From: Stereocaulon alpinum
Lineage: Eukaryota > Ascomycota > Lecanoromycetes > Lecanorales > Stereocaulaceae
NCBI GenBank assembly: GCA_018257865.1
Contig: JAEUBA010000004.1
Location: 434,001 to 498,000, forward strand
Length of the DNA stretch: 64,000 nt
Direction: 5' to 3'
Part shown: piece after piece, positions 32,637 to 45,200 of the stretch
How positions within the stretch are numbered: the first letter of the stretch is position 1
Layout: every line of letters begins with the position of its first letter
Notes under the pieces: generated by a model
The model's database searches: none
What the model was told of the DNA's origin: nothing
Seen by the model: the letters and a program-made list of their open reading frames with translations, nothing else
Translations under genes and position numbers: made by a program

Positions 32637-33623
32637 TCACCGCCTCCCCTTCTCGCCCTCGTAGAGTTCGCCCCAAACAGCATCAAAGATCGCCATATCA
32701 ACAGCATACTCACGCACAAAGTCCCTTTCCAAATAATGGGTTCTCCTGCCGAGAAGCACTAAGCTGTGCAATGGTGCACCCAAATCCGCCTCATGCAATT
32801 GGTCCAAAGTTCCAGCAACCATCTTCTGATCCCTTGCGCCAATCCTAGCAACACCAATCGCCAAAGTCTTAGGTCCACAAATACCCTCGCCTTTCTCTGC
32901 CTCGATCTCCATCATCTGACTCGCACACTGAGCTACTGTCATGAACCTTGGCGGCTCATAAATTTTCCGGCCTCTCGCTAGGTTTGCCAGTGACTGCTCT
33001 TTCACTTTGATGTCTAACAATACGAGTGTGTGGAGCCCAATCTGATGATTCTCTTTGAGTCGGTCGTAGAATGACGCAGGTTTCCAAGTTTCGGTGAAGA
33101 ATACCATGCTCACTGTCTGCCCGAAATTATATAGCTGCAGGCCGGTGGCGCCAATGGCGGACATGATCGAGGCATTGTGGACACTCTGTACTGGAATCTT
33201 CAACTCTCGAGCGCGAAGGACGAGGTCGGTGTGTGTGGTGGCGCTAATTCTGATCAGCCAAGGTGTTCTTAACTTTTGCAATGGATTGCTCTCATGCCGA
33301 CGTACCCAAATGGATCCCCCACAACCAGAAAGGCGATGTCGAATGTGTCAGCTCCAGCTAGTATTTCGTCGCTTGAGGACTCGACCATCTCACGGTCCGC
33401 GATGATGATAGGACGGCCATAGTAAGCTTCCTACTGTAGAGTCACCAGCGTCAGTTTTAGGGAGCTGAAAGAAGAGCATGCGACCTACCAGCTTCTCTGT
33501 ATCAACCAGTAGGATGCTGGTGTAGGCCTCGAGATACACTCTTTCCACTTTTTTGATCAACTCCAGACCCTTGATTGTAACATCTGTCTCGTCTGCCAGA
33601 CCAAGGCCGATGAGGTAGAGCAT
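32637..33623 (-). CDS. DPH5: Diphthine methyl ester synthase
   Basis: Exons 33623-33489, 33430-33306 and 33243-32637 join in frame to give 288 aa, the usual Dph5 size. It opens MLYLIGLGLADETDVTIKGL, the hallmark of the SAM-dependent tetrapyrrole-methylase fold, and continues EAYYGRPIIIADREMVE, VVGDPFGATTHTDLVLRARE, VQSVHNASIMSAIGATGLQL and YNFGQTVSMVFFTETWKP. The enzyme adds four methyl groups to the modified histidine of elongation factor 2 during diphthamide synthesis, in the cytosol. The GDPFGATTHTDL SAM-binding loop is split by the second intron and is rebuilt exactly by the join. It is a housekeeping gene, divergent from SEC18 with 298 bp between starts. Confidence 0.96.
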
Positions 33624-33921
33624 GGCTAGGTCGTTTCTCCTTCAATGCAGATGTTGACAAAGTCCCTGTCGTGGATGGGTAGCGGCCAGAGCAAAGAAAG
33701 GTGGGGGCCTGGAAAGGCTCGCCTATTCTTGCCCTCCGCTTGGCTACCCCAGGCCGCAGCTTCTAGCTTGGAGAAAGAACACATTGTTTCCACTTCGAGG
33801 AGGACACCCTGCACAGAACCTTCATCATTCTTTGATACAGCAGGCCGCTATCTAGCACTCAATGTTGCTAAGCTGTCTTTGTCCGTGCTTCTAACATTCC
33901 ACTCAATAAAAGTGAGCTATT

Positions 33922-36407
33922 ATGTTCAACCGAAACCCTCGGCCAACTCCTCCACCTCAAGCTCCTCCTCGTCCTCAGCAAGCCCCTGGGCCATATAGTC
34001 GCGTACCACAAGATACAAACGACCGTTACGGAGGCCGTCATCCAGTCAACGATAGGCCTTACTACGATAGCGCATTAGAAAAACAAGATCAGACTCGAAG
34101 ACAGTCTGGGCAAGGAGGGCATACCTGGCAGCTACGGCCAACGAAATCACCCAACCCTCAATTCACTTATGGCAACTCAGTAGCTGTCTCGCCCTTCGAC
34201 AATTTTCCTGTCCCGCGAGGCAGCTCCGAATTTTATGTCATTCTCAACGATCTATTCGTGTGTACAGCAAGACAGCTTGATGGCTTCCCACAAGGTCAGA
34301 TCAGTCTTTCGGACTTTCAAAGGTCATGGGCCTCGATCAGTCTTCAAGATATCGTATATGTGAAACTATATGACCCCTTCCAAGAAGGTGGACATCGTTA
34401 CCTGGGATCGTTGGATGCAGAGCTAGGCTTCGCAGGCAAGAAAGAAACAGAGATGCCTCTAGACCAAGATGAGCTGCAACAAATCTTCACAAAAGTATTC
34501 ACCTCTGATATTTCGCGTATGCCCTTGCTGACAAGCCTCAGAATTATGAGAACCAAGTTCTCGCTCCGGGTCAAAAAGTCCTCATGGATTATAAGAGCAC
34601 ACCACTCCTCTTCGTTATCAAAGCCATCCAACTTGTCGACCTGTCTATGGACAAGGCGTCTGCTGGGTCTGAGCCCAGTATGTCTGATCCACGGAATCGT
34701 GGAATTCTCACCAGACAAAGTCAGATGAATTTCTTCAAGGATGCGAAGTCGAGGGTCAATTTGAAGGCCTCGAAACGAAGACCTGCAGCTAATGCTATAT
34801 TCACGCCTGATTTTAAGTTCGAAGACATGGGAATTGGAGGATTGGACAAGGAATTTAGTGCTATCTTCCGAAGAGCTTTTGCATCCCGCATATTTCCCCC
34901 AGGGTTGATCGAGTCTATGGGTATACAACACGTCAAAGGAATCTTGCTTTTTGGGCCGCCAGGAACAGGAAAGACTCTCATTGCTCGAAGGATAGGCAAA
35001 ATGTTGAATGCTAGAGAACCCAAAGTTATCAACGGACCAGAAGTACTGAACAAATACGTCGGTCAATCGGAAGAAAATATCCGGAAGCTCTTCGCCGACG
35101 CAGAAAAAGAGTACAAAGAGAAAGGCGACGAAAGTGGCCTACATATAATCATCTTCGACGAACTTGATGCTGTCTGTAAGCAGAGAGGAAGTGGAGCAGG
35201 CGGAGGGACTGGTGTTGGAGACAGTGTCGTCAATCAGCTACTTTCAAAACTAGATGGGGTTGACCAGCTCAACAATATCCTACTGATCGGTATGACCAAT
35301 CGAATGGACATGATTGACGATGCACTGCTACGACCTGGCAGACTTGAGGTGCACATGGAAATCTCGCTACCGGACGAACACGGTCGGGTGCAAATTCTCA
35401 AAATCCACACAGCGAAAATGCGAGAGAGCGGCAATTTAGATGCTGATGTTAATTTGGAAGAGCTTGCTCACCGGACTAAGAATTTCAGTGGAGCAGAAAT
35501 CAGTGGGCTAGTCAGGTCAGCCACTTCATTTGCCTTAAATCGACACGTAAAAGTTGGGACGATGGCAGGTGTATCCGACGATGTGGATAAGATGACCGTC
35601 AATCGCGATGACTTCGAGCATGCCTTTGACGACGTCAAGCCTTCTTTCGGTGTATCTGAAGATGAGATGCAACGCTGTCTTCGTGGCGGTATCATTCACT
35701 TCTCGGAAGCCATTGATGGGATCCTAAACGAAGCGAAATTGATCGTGAAACAAGTCCAGGAACCTGACAGTACGCCACTATTTAGCACTATCCTATATGG
35801 TCCTCCAGGGAGTGGCAAGACGGCATTGGCAGCCAAGATTGCCTTGGACAGCGAGTATCCTCTTATTAAGATGTGCAGTCCAGATAATATGATTGGTTTT
35901 AATGAGTCCATGAAGATCGAACACATGCGTCGCATATTCGATGACGCTTATAAGAGTCCGTTGAGTGTGGTAGTCATTGACAACATAGAGCGAATAATTG
36001 AATGGGTGCCGATTGGACCGCGCTTCAGCAATAGCGTGCTTCAAGCGCTTATGGTCCTCTTAAAGAAAGAACCACCCAAAGGCAGAAGGTTACTAGTGCT
36101 GGCTACCACGGGAGAAAGATCAGTGTTACAGCAACTGGACGTTTTCACGTCTTTCGACTCGGACATCGCGGTTCCCAATGTGAAAGGCCATGCTGAGCTT
36201 GCATTGATCATGGAGCAATCTGGGGTATTCTCGAATCCCCAACGTGCCATACAGGAGCTTAGCGAGATGACACGAAGTGATTCTGTGGACGTTGGTATCA
36301 AGAAGATCTTGCTGGGGATTGAGACTGCAAAACAAGATCGGGATAGAGAAGGACGTTTTGCGCAGACTATTGCCAGAGCGAAAGTGCAATTAGGCTACTC
36401 ATCATAG
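33922..36407 (+). CDS. SEC18: Vesicular-fusion AAA ATPase Sec18/NSF
   Basis: Exons 33922-34494 and 34542-36407 join in frame to give 812 aa (an alternative acceptor at 34535 would add two residues, PQ). A Pro/Gln-rich N-terminal extension of ~60 residues precedes the N-domain. D1 carries GPPGTGKT (329-336) and IIFDELDA (Walker B, ~393-400). D2 carries GPPGSGKT (611-618) and VVVIDNIERI, the reduced Walker B typical of NSF D2. Sec18/NSF hexamers use ATP to take apart SNARE complexes with alpha-SNAP, so they are needed for all membrane fusion steps. The 47-bp intron lies inside the N-domain. Downstream neighbours Ist1 and the KxDL subunit are also membrane-traffic genes, but no functional clustering should be read into that. 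Confidence 0.96.
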
Positions 36408-37570
36408 ACATTGTATATAACGCATGAAAAATCTCTCTTACGCACCTATGGCGCTTTAGGTATGGCCTCTGTAATGATCAGCTATAACAAGGTGTTCCAC
36501 TGCTGAGAATAGGAGGCATGTGATGCATCCTAATTTCAGCCCTATCGATTTCGGTGAAGCGAAATGACAGGGTTTTGCCGACGACATCTCTCAGACCGCA
36601 CAATGAGACAATTAATGCATCACCATTGGACACAGTTTACGGGTGCGTGCCTTACATAGCCATGCTACGCCATATGATGATGGTGTATTGCCCATACGTC
36701 AACTGTCGAGTCCGCATGCCGCACCGCTGAGAAATCCGTCTTTGGCGGACCATGTGTGGCTACCCAATGATTAGGCACTCTCGAGTGCCAGCGCATCGTA
36801 CATACAAGCCTCTAATTGCATTCGCCGCTCAGACTATCGGCATATCTGACCATTCGTGTGTAAAGCTACTGCATAGCGTCTCCAGTAATCGGAATCAAGC
36901 GATGCAGCGAATGGGCAGAAGATCGTCTCTGAAAGGGCCGGACATATCAACCACCCACAACGCATGACATGCAACGCTATCAGTACGTAACCACGCCAAT
37001 GAAGGAGCACTAAAAGAGCGTCCTTTTGCCAATCGCACCAATGGCCGCGTCTAAGTGAAGCCAGACCCTGAAGATTTTTCAAAGCAGCAAGGGATCGGGT
37101 CGGTAGTTTATCCACATGGAGGGTCAACTGCCTCTATTAGTGGTCCATGCTGGGATGTTGGATGGGGGAATTCCGGCTAGCCGGACCTCACAAAGCATCT
37201 TTTCTTCATCCGAAGCGGGGTCGACGGTCTTCTAGGCATTGTGGGTATCAGCAGTCGTCCCCCATCGGCCGATGGCGGTCAACGGGGGTTCCTTGAGAGA
37301 GATATAAAAGGTTGGTCGAGGACCGGTCCTCTGAGGTTTCTTCTTCTTCTTGATTATATCTTCTTCATCTTCCTCTCCAGATTTTGAACTATACATAACC
37401 CACCCAAACGTTCTTGGACCTTGCTGCCCCCTTGTATCACCCTTGCTTACTCCAACCTTGATTATCTTACACAAGAGTCTCCAAAACAATTATACCAAAG
37501 ACCATTATTGTTTGCCAACATCACACTCCATCCAATAACTTTCCAAGACTACATATACCATCCTATCAAA
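36408..37570. other. Intergenic region with TATA box and long leader
   Basis: 1.16 kb without a supportable gene. The right end is the promoter and T/C-rich leader of the KxDL gene. Confidence 0.5.
37303..37309 (+). promoter_or_regulatory. TATA box of the KxDL gene
   Basis: TATAAAA sits ~260 bp before the start codon, followed by a T/C-rich stretch (TTTCTTCTTCTTCTTG) where transcription would begin. This predicts a leader of over 200 nt. Confidence 0.5.
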
Positions 37571-38304
37571 ATGCCTGCAACTCAAGCACGTTACCAAGCT
37601 CCTAGCTACTCCCGGTCCGTCGCCATGCCTGGCAAAACACCATCCAAGATTCCCGTTGCATACCCAGCACCATATGGTCGTGTCGCCATCTCACCACCTC
37701 AGCGAGGCGTAAGCGTCAGCAGCTCAGCCGTCCCTTCCTTGACATCCGACTCCGGAAGCAACACCAGCGACTGCGACAGCCACAATGGCGGCACGCCTAG
37801 CATCGATCTTGTCGAACTACTCAATGAAAAGCTGAGTGTGACTGTGGACCGCGAGCCTCTTGACCGTAGCCTCGCAAAACAGGCGCAGACGTGAGTATTG
37901 CCTTGTTTGCCTGTTTCCCTCCCAAATCCGCCGACGTGTGGCTTTGGGTTTAGCAAAATTCTAACCTCGGAACACTGACATCTCTCAGGTCCGGCGAACT
38001 AAATGCGAAGAACCGTGAGCTTATGGAATTGCAAGCACTCGCTCAGCGTCGGCTCAAGAACAACCGCGCGAATTTCGCCGACGGCATGAAGGCGGCCAAA
38101 GAGGTGAAGAAGGATTTAGAGTGGACGCAAAAGCGTGTCAAGTAAGTTCACAACCATCAAATATCCCGAACATGATAATGGAGTGTCTCTATATCTTGCT
38201 GCAAAGACTGACCATTTCGCAGCAACCTCAAGACCAAAACCGAGCGCAAACACCCTACAGAATATCGGAAAGCCAGCCAGCGCTACCCATCACCAGAACA
38301 TTAA
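37571..38304 (+). CDS. KXD1: KxDL-motif protein, BLOC-1 subunit
   Basis: Exons 37571-37890, 37989-38141 and 38223-38304 join in frame to give 184 aa. The N-terminal half is Ser/Pro-rich and disordered. The conserved part, split over the introns, is a helix reading LNAKNRELMELQALAQRRLK and ANFADGMKAAKEVKKDLEWT; KKDL is the K-x-D-L signature. The last exon supplies RVNNLKTKTERKHPTEYRK and a basic tail. In yeast Kxd1 is a subunit of the BLOC-1-like complex on endosomes, where it helps Rab GTPase regulation. The motif and coiled-coil helix are seen directly; complex membership is by family. All three exons are needed for the domain, so single-ORF prediction misses it. Confidence 0.85.
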
Positions 38305-39059
38305 ATCCATTTCCAATCACTCTCTTTATGATATCACGGCCTTATTATGTACATCAGGTAGTTCACTTCTCATTGTTGACAAAAGGTGGTCGCATGTCGT
38401 TGAAATACGCTCGCTAGTATTCTGCCCTACCGCAGCACCCATGGTCTCTTGCCGCTTTTTCAACGGCTTCTGCGACGTCCAAGTCACTCCCTACCGCGCG
38501 GCTGTTAGTCTCGCTTTGCCTTGGGACGGCGATGATGCTGATTCGATGGTTTTACGCTCTGCATGGATGATCGCTGCTCGTCGGATCTTTCCATTCTGGG
38601 ACTCTCCAGATCGGGTTAAGGAGCCTGTGTGGGTGGGTCGGTAAGCGTTTTGGGCATAGTCTGCTATTTGTCCTGGGTCTTTTCGGTATACGTGTGTCAG
38701 CTATGCTGGTTTAGGCATGATATAGTCGAATTTTCACCAATCAGGCTTAACAGAGATGGAACAACTTCCTTTTCTGGGTGCTTCAGTGTCAAATAAGAGC
38801 CTGCTATGCCTGATCTGTATGCTGCACACCCTGGTAAAGTTTGGTAACGCTTGCTCATGCGTCATTGACTCGTTGATCTGGGTATCGTCCTTTACGCCGT
38901 CCAATGAAACATCATATCAGTCTCCCTAGCAAAGCTCCTACCCCAAAGAGATCAAGTGTGCCTCCCAAACGCCCTGTAGCTGTAGCTCGATGTAAGGATC
39001 CTTTTCCTGGGTCCATGAGCCCGAGTAATTCCGGTCAGCCCTGCCTCCTGCATAAGTAG
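38305..39059. other. Convergent intergenic region
   Basis: 755 bp. A reading frame stays open through ~38,644 on the plus strand but has no ATG start linked to a promoter and no family character. I treat it as 3' UTR. Confidence 0.45.
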
Positions 39060-39725
39060 TTATCCCTTTCCACCCAGCAGACCCCTCCAAGGATCTTCCA
39101 CGAAACTAGCATCATAGAACGCCATGTCTCCGTTTTCGTCCCTAACACCCCGTCTCAAAGCCTGCCAATCCCACTCCCCTTTCACTCTCTTTCCTGGTTC
39201 GATACCCGTTCCAGCCTGCTGTAATCCTTCCCACCGTCCAATGTGCATCGGCGGCGCCATGACGGGCTCCACATTCCCATATACTGTCCGCACCTCTTCA
39301 TCACCAACAACGTAAGCTCTTCCCTTATCCACAAACTCCAACGTCTCCCCTCCAGTCCCGCCCACCCCCTCCTTCCCATATCCAGCACCGACCTCTCCAT
39401 CGTCATCCTTCCCTGCAACACTATCCCCTTCCCAAGTCGTCACACCACTCTCCCCCTCTACCAGCGCTCCCCTTCCCTGCATTTCTCCCTCAACCTGCCC
39501 CAATTTCCGCCTATGCGCCGGCCCGCCTTGCTTCCTGCCCCTTATACCCAGAGGCGTATTATTGCTTCCACTCCCGTCGACGCTAATGCTAGGGTTGTCG
39601 AATTTGCGCTTCTTTTTTGGCGGGTTGGGTTTCGCGCCGAAGGAGGCGAAGCCCATTGCTGAGGCTATGTCTATTTCTGGTTCGGCGTCTGAGGTGGGGG
39701 TGGGGGAGTGTGGGGAAGCAGCCAT
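39060..39725 (-). CDS. Hypothetical protein with MGFASFG motif and basic nuclear signal
   Basis: A single exon of 221 aa starts with ATG at 39725. Residues ~18-45 read DIASAMGFASFGAKPNPPKK followed by KRKF, a conserved GFxSFG motif next to a classic basic nuclear localisation signal. The middle is Gly/Glu-rich and low-complexity. The C-terminal third is better ordered (WDWQALRRGVRDENGDMAFYDASFVEDPWRGL). I recognise the type as a conserved fungal nuclear-looking protein but not its function; the GFxSFG motif occurs in some RNA-processing factors, which is only a hint. The coding sequence changes from C-rich to G-rich in the sense strand. Confidence 0.72.
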   Translation of the reverse strand: MAASPHSPTPTSDAEPEIDIASAMGFASFGAKPNPPKKKRKFDNPSISVDGSGSNNTPLGIRGRKQGGPAHRRKLGQVEGEMQGRGALVEGESGVTTWEGDSVAGKDDDGEVGAGYGKEGVGGTGGETLEFVDKGRAYVVGDEEVRTVYGNVEPVMAPPMHIGRWEGLQQAGTGIEPGKRVKGEWDWQALRRGVRDENGDMAFYDASFVEDPWRGLLGGKG

Positions 39726-40476
39726 CGCGAGTGGTGCCAGGGGATAGTGCTCAGTACGTCGCGGGGGATTGTAAGAGACGGCTTTAGACTACGTGGTGTA
39801 CTGGTCAATTGGAAGATGAGACGGGATGGGTGTTGGGGTGTGCGATGTATGAAGGCGCGGATGGTAGATTCGGAAGATGGGATGGGGATGGTAGATCAAT
39901 CGTGTTGCACCGCATTGGGACCAGTTAAGATTATGTACTTGACTTCACATGATACCATACATGTAAGTTCGGATAATACTTGAAGGGTGATGTTACACTG
40001 GGATGTAGATCTGATTCATTGCTCGTGCTATTTGACCAAAAGCACCTTCTGCCAAGTTCAGCCGCCCCCTGTCGGATATAATGTTTGCTCGAACTGCCAT
40101 TTTATAAGTATGCTTTGACATGCTTCAGTCTCTTCATAGGCATGAGTACAACACGCAGGAAGATGCAAAATACCATGGCGACCCAAAGCCCATGATATTA
40201 TAGAGTCCATACAAGAGATAAGGCTGTCAGTCTGTTGACTCAGGGTCCCAGGCGTTCAACAGGAAGCTTCCTAGACATCTTGTAGAGCTTCTCAATTTCT
40301 TTCCAGAACCATCAGTGAATGCTACGTATGTAGAAGTGGCTGTCCATTGAAGGACTTTCTTAAAGAAAGCGCTTAAGCTTTACCGCGCGGATCGGGTAAG
40401 ACCTCAGCCCGGCCAACACCTCCTCATCCTGCGTCATTCAGCCGGACCCACCAAGATAGGTTACGGAGGCTTCAAG
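39726..40476. other. Divergent promoter region
   Basis: 751 bp between divergent start codons; promoters for the GFxSFG-motif protein and IST1 must be here. No gene seen. Confidence 0.45.
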
Positions 40477-41489
40477 ATGGCTCCCCCATCCTCAGTTGTT
40501 GTGAGTATGATCTCTTGTCCATTCAATGCGGTGTGCTGATCCAGCGTAGTCGAAGCTCAAGGTGCAGCTGAAGCTAGCTATCACCAGGCTGCGTATGGTA
40601 CAACAGAAGGACACGGCTATCGCGAAGCAGCAAAGAAGAGCGATGGCTGTACTGCTTGAGGCATGCTTCTAGGTCCGTGCCTTGTGAGAGGCAGGCTAAC
40701 GTTTGGCTCTAGCAAGGGAAAGAGGAGTCAGCACGCATTCGTGTAGAGAACATTATCCGCTCGGACATTACCACTGAGCTCCTCGAGATCCTCGAACTAT
40801 ACTGCGAGCTGCTTCTAGCCAGGACGGGATTGATGGAAGCTAAAGAGTGTGATCCGGGCCTTGAAGAAGCTGTCAAGTCCATCATCTACGCAGCACCACG
40901 CACAGAGATCAAGGAGCTCCAACAGGCAAGGCAGCTGCTGGTAGAGAAGTATGGCAAAGACTTTGCCTTGTTAGCAGTGGAGAACTCTGATGACAAGGTT
41001 TCTGAGAGGGTCCTTAGGAAGTTACGTGTGGAGCCACCCGAGCCAGAGCTCGTAACAATGTACTTGACAGAAATTGCAAGGACATATGGTATCAACTGGC
41101 CAAAAAGACCAGAGCCGGTCGATGGCCAGGATGATGATGACGACGATGACGAACCTTCCAGCGGTCAAGCAATAAAGAACCTTGAGGAGCCCCTGACAAC
41201 TGAGGAGCTGAGCAGAGCAACACCGCCTCGAGACCTTGGTCCAAGGTCTCCCGTTAGCGTAGCTCCTCCAAGTCCAAGCACTGACAATCTGAATCCACGA
41301 GTCCGGCTTCCCGGTCCTCCGGAGCTGAAGCCTGGGGCGAAGATGAGCGGGTTGAAGAAGCAGACGCCCGGTACCGGTGCACAAAGTACTGGTAAGGACG
41401 AAGGAGCAGGTCCGAAGAAGGATGTAGTGGGTGGAAAAATTCCTGATGTTGATGAGCTGGCCAAACGCTTTGCTGCCCTAAAGCGATGA
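40477..41489 (+). CDS. IST1: ESCRT-III regulator Ist1
   Basis: Exons 40477-40500, 40550-40660 and 40713-41489 join in frame to give 303 aa. The second intron has a GC donor (GAG|GCATGC) and normal AG acceptor; a GT donor 12 bases later would lie behind an in-frame stop, so the GC-AG reading is the only one that keeps the protein. The Ist1 domain reads KLKVQLKLAITRLRMVQQKD, AKQQRRAMAVLLE, then QGKEESARIRVENIIRSD and ELLEILELYCELLLAR. Ist1 binds ESCRT-III and Vps4 and tunes multivesicular-body formation at endosomes. The C-terminal third is disordered and Pro-rich, ending DELAKRFAALKR, a MIM1-like segment that would bind MIT domains. The first exon encodes only eight residues. Confidence 0.93.
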
Positions 41490-42249
41490 TGGAACGGGAT
41501 CGTGTGCTTCAACAGCTTCATGCAGCATGCGTGCAGTGCTTGCGTGGTCTTTGCAACAGAGCATATGACACAATCTCGGATTCATTGGTCCTCTGAGGCT
41601 TCTCTCGTGGCCTTGCCGTCTTGTACCAATTCCTTAAGACTTTTATCTTCTGCTGCATGCTCTCTTTGAGGTTTAGAGAATCCTGTTCGTGTTGGCGAGA
41701 AGGTAAGGGCGCTGGGGCTCTCTATGTGGGCCGCGCGCTTACAGCAATGGTCACAAAACTTGACCATCATACCACTATCTGCCGATCGTAGAGTTAGGAG
41801 CTTGTCTTTAAATATCGTGTTACCAAAAATGTCAGCCTAATGTGGTGCGGACCGCGGTGGGCTGCTGGTAGACTTTTGCTGGATGAAGGGTAATTATCCC
41901 TTCAAATGTACCGATACTGGCTTGCTAACGCCTTTTAAGTGGCCGTCTGAAACTCCTAGCTTCCCTAAAAAGGCGGATTGGAAGATTTTCAACGCTTATA
42001 AGTGACCATCTGATAGCTTAAGCTTACTTCGAAAAGGCAAGTTGGAAGCTTCTTCTACCTTGTGAATGGTGAATTGGAAACGCAGATTGTTGCGAACACT
42101 TATTGCCTCAACTTTTAACTTTCAACTTTCTTCGCGAGCGGCATGCAGGATGGGGAAGTGGATAGCCATATATATACATATATTTAGAGACTAGGTCCAT
42201 ACTGAGACAACTCAAGAAAAGCCTTCCTTCCCAGGTTTATATCCATACA
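41490..42249. other. Convergent intergenic region with degenerate direct repeats
   Basis: 760 bp between convergent stops. No gene seen; a diverged ~64-bp direct repeat is listed separately. Confidence 0.45.
41927..42056. repeat. Degenerate direct repeat, period ~64 bp
   Basis: Two units begin AACGC(C/T)TTTTAAGTGG-like at 41927 and 41991 and share AAGTG-C, TCTGA, AGCTT and AAAAGGC then TTGGAAG in the same order, roughly two-thirds identical by eye. A weaker third copy may follow. Both are within the convergent intergenic gap. Confidence 0.6.
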
Positions 42250-45200
42250 TCACTGTGACCGCTTCCCCTTACTCTCCCCTGTCCGCGTCCTCCTAATGCC
42301 CGCCTCAACCTTCCGACTCTGAATCCTCCTCAAACTAGCCGGTACATCATCACCTTCATCACTCTCCCTACTCGTTCCCGTTCCTCTCCTTCTCGTAAGC
42401 CCTGCGCTACCCAGCGGCTCTCTGACTTCATCTCTAGCTTCTGCAATAGCAGTAGCTTCATCTTCGTTGCCTGATTCGATATGCTCGCCTTGACCCGCGT
42501 AGTCACGATATGTAGGCCTTGTCAAGAGTCCGCTGCGGAACTCGTTGGCTCCTACGAGAAGCTTTGTAAGATCGATGAGTTCTTCTAGAAACTCAATGAT
42601 CTCGGCTTGAGCAGCAGATGCTGCATTCCAACTCATATACTTCCTACGCAAGGCGCGCTGGCGGGCGAGTTTGGTGGTGAGTTCGTGGTCGTCTTGGCCC
42701 TGGCTGACTTTCTCCAGCACGACTTCTCGGACTCGGTTGATCATCCTTAGATGAGCGAGACGAGCGGAGGGTAGGAATTGTGGGAGTGGGAGCTTTGTGG
42801 TGAGAGCGCCGTGGATGGCGAAGAGGGTTAATGTGATGGAGCCAGCTACGTTGCGGCGATAGGGGTAGATTTCGGCATTGAGTTCTTCGAGGGGGCCAGA
42901 GCCGTAGGCAGTACGCAGTTGCAGCATGTTGTCCATTCTGTCAACGATCTGGTGGAGGACGAAGAGCATTTCGTTGTAGATGAGCGCTAGGCCTTCGAAA
43001 GATCCTTTTAGTCTAGGCTCTTTGCTGCAGAAGGGGAGGAATGTTTCTGCTGCGCTCAACGCTTTGTTAGCTTTCCCACTTGCGTGTTCAAAACGTAGGA
43101 AATTCCCAGCGGCGTAGACGTCGATTTTCATGCCCGATTCTATGCCGGCTGCGATGCACTTTTCCATTTCGGTGATTTGGTGGAGGGCGGCGGCGATGGA
43201 ATCGACGAGCCGGGTGCGTGCTTTTACAGGGAAGAGAACAACTTCGACTATTAGGGCGACGATACCGCCGATCATGAAGGCAATCCAGCGCTTGAGGAAG
43301 TTTTCGGTTGCGGAGCCGGGGACTGTTTCTAGTATTGCTGAGAGGGTAACAACGCAGATGCTGACTATGCAAACCATGCCGGCTTTTGGATATTTGGTAC
43401 CTAGTTGGACATAGGCGCAGGGAAAGAGTGCTATGGTGATCATAACGGCAGTAACAATCCGGTTGCCGTTGCGGGCTTCGAGAGCTGCCCAGCCCCATAT
43501 GCAGCCGATAGTGGTACCGATACCGCGTAGAAAGAATACCATGACTGATGTGCCGATGGAAACTTCAGTGATTAGGACGAGTTGAAGTGCTGCCCACAAG
43601 CCTCGATTCAGAGAGTACCAAGTATTCCAAGAAGCAATCAAAGAGGGCCAAAGTACTAGGAAGAGGGCGACAGTGAGCTTCAGGGCATATAGCACGTCTT
43701 CTGAGTGTTGAACCCATTCCACCACATCGGCTACTTGCCCACGTAGATGTAGGACACGAGAGATATCTTCGTTCGGCGGTTCCCTGTTTGTTGGTTCCGG
43801 CAACTTCGCTGTTGTTTTGTTGTTTACTTTAGTCCCCACCTCCATATTCTTCTCCAGATCTTCCTGTTCTCGTGTGGCAAGCAAGCTCTGCTTGCTGCCC
43901 AGAGACTCTGCATCATCGTCATCGTCCTCAGGCTCATCCGCATTGCCCTTCTGATTCGCTTTGCGTGCAGAAGCAGGCATGGCTTCAGCCTCTTCGACGC
44001 CCGTGTTCAGCCATTTCGACCATTTAATACGTGGCGCGTACAATCGCCGGCGGTCATTTCTTTCTTGGCGTTTTCGCACAAGCTCTCGAGAGTGCTTCAG
44101 CATGTCTTCGACATGTGAGCTGGCCAAAGTCAGCAAGCTGTACTTCGAGGGTTTAAGAGATCACACAGACGCCGCTTGCCGAACGTTGAGCATGAAAGAT
44201 GACATCAGGAAGACCTCTTCTCTCGGCATAATGTCCGGCTCCTCACCCTCCATCTCTTGAATGGTGGCGGCCCCTTCGAGAGCAGATACTGCATCGACGT
44301 CGAATTGAAGCAAGGCCTCCTGCAGAAGCTTTATGTGCAAGTCCAATTCCTCAACTAAGATACCCTTTGGGGCTCGTGCACCGGAAGGTAAGGTGGGTAC
44401 ATCCTGCATTGTTTCAGCGTCGTTCCACCTGTAGAGAATCTAAAGTTTCTAACATAAGCATAAGCGATGCATGCGGTCACTACCTCAACGGTTCGGGCTT
44501 TGACAACATGAAGATTCTTGTATGGCTTGGCAATCCTTTTCAAGAGGTATCTAAGCAGACGAGCATCCCCAAATTCGATCTCACGTCTAGGCTTGATCAA
44601 TTCGAGTTCTGCTTTTTCACGGTCAATGACATGGCTCATTTCCCTCAATTTGGACTCTTCCTCTGACGCTTTTGGGGCAATTTGATCCGCAACGTCCTCC
44701 TTCTGAGGGATTGAATTCAAGGGTTTGCCATCTTCTCCGTGTCCAGCTTCCTCGTTACCACCAAGAAGGGCGAATTTCGATTCGCAGGCACTGATCACCG
44801 CAATCGTGCTTGCCACATATTTCTTCATCGCCTGCACACTAAGTGACTTCAGGTATCGCGGTGGCAGAACAGAGACAGCTATCTCAAAGTTGCATTCCTG
44901 CTGAGCTGCCTTACAGTCGCCAAGCTTTTTACGTATTTGTGCTTTGCTGCCCGTCAGGGCTTTAAGAGATATTTTATGGCTAGCCGATTGGGTTTCGGCC
45001 TCAATAGTTGCAGACTCAGTAGCGAAGAGCTTCTGAATAGTGGCTTTAATCCTAGCGTACACCGAGGCTTTCTCAGGACTGGTAGCCTCTCCAGCCAATG
45101 CTCCAGGCGATGATTCAGACGCAGGTTTATCTCTCGGTACATCTGCAGACGTTTGTGAACTTTTATGGGCCTCTGATCTTGCTTTTTCGGCTTCTATAAA

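Noticed and set aside
38135..38644. Open plus-strand frame running from the KxDL gene into the intergenic region
   Set aside because: It depends on retaining the second intron in a different frame and has no ATG-linked start or family character.
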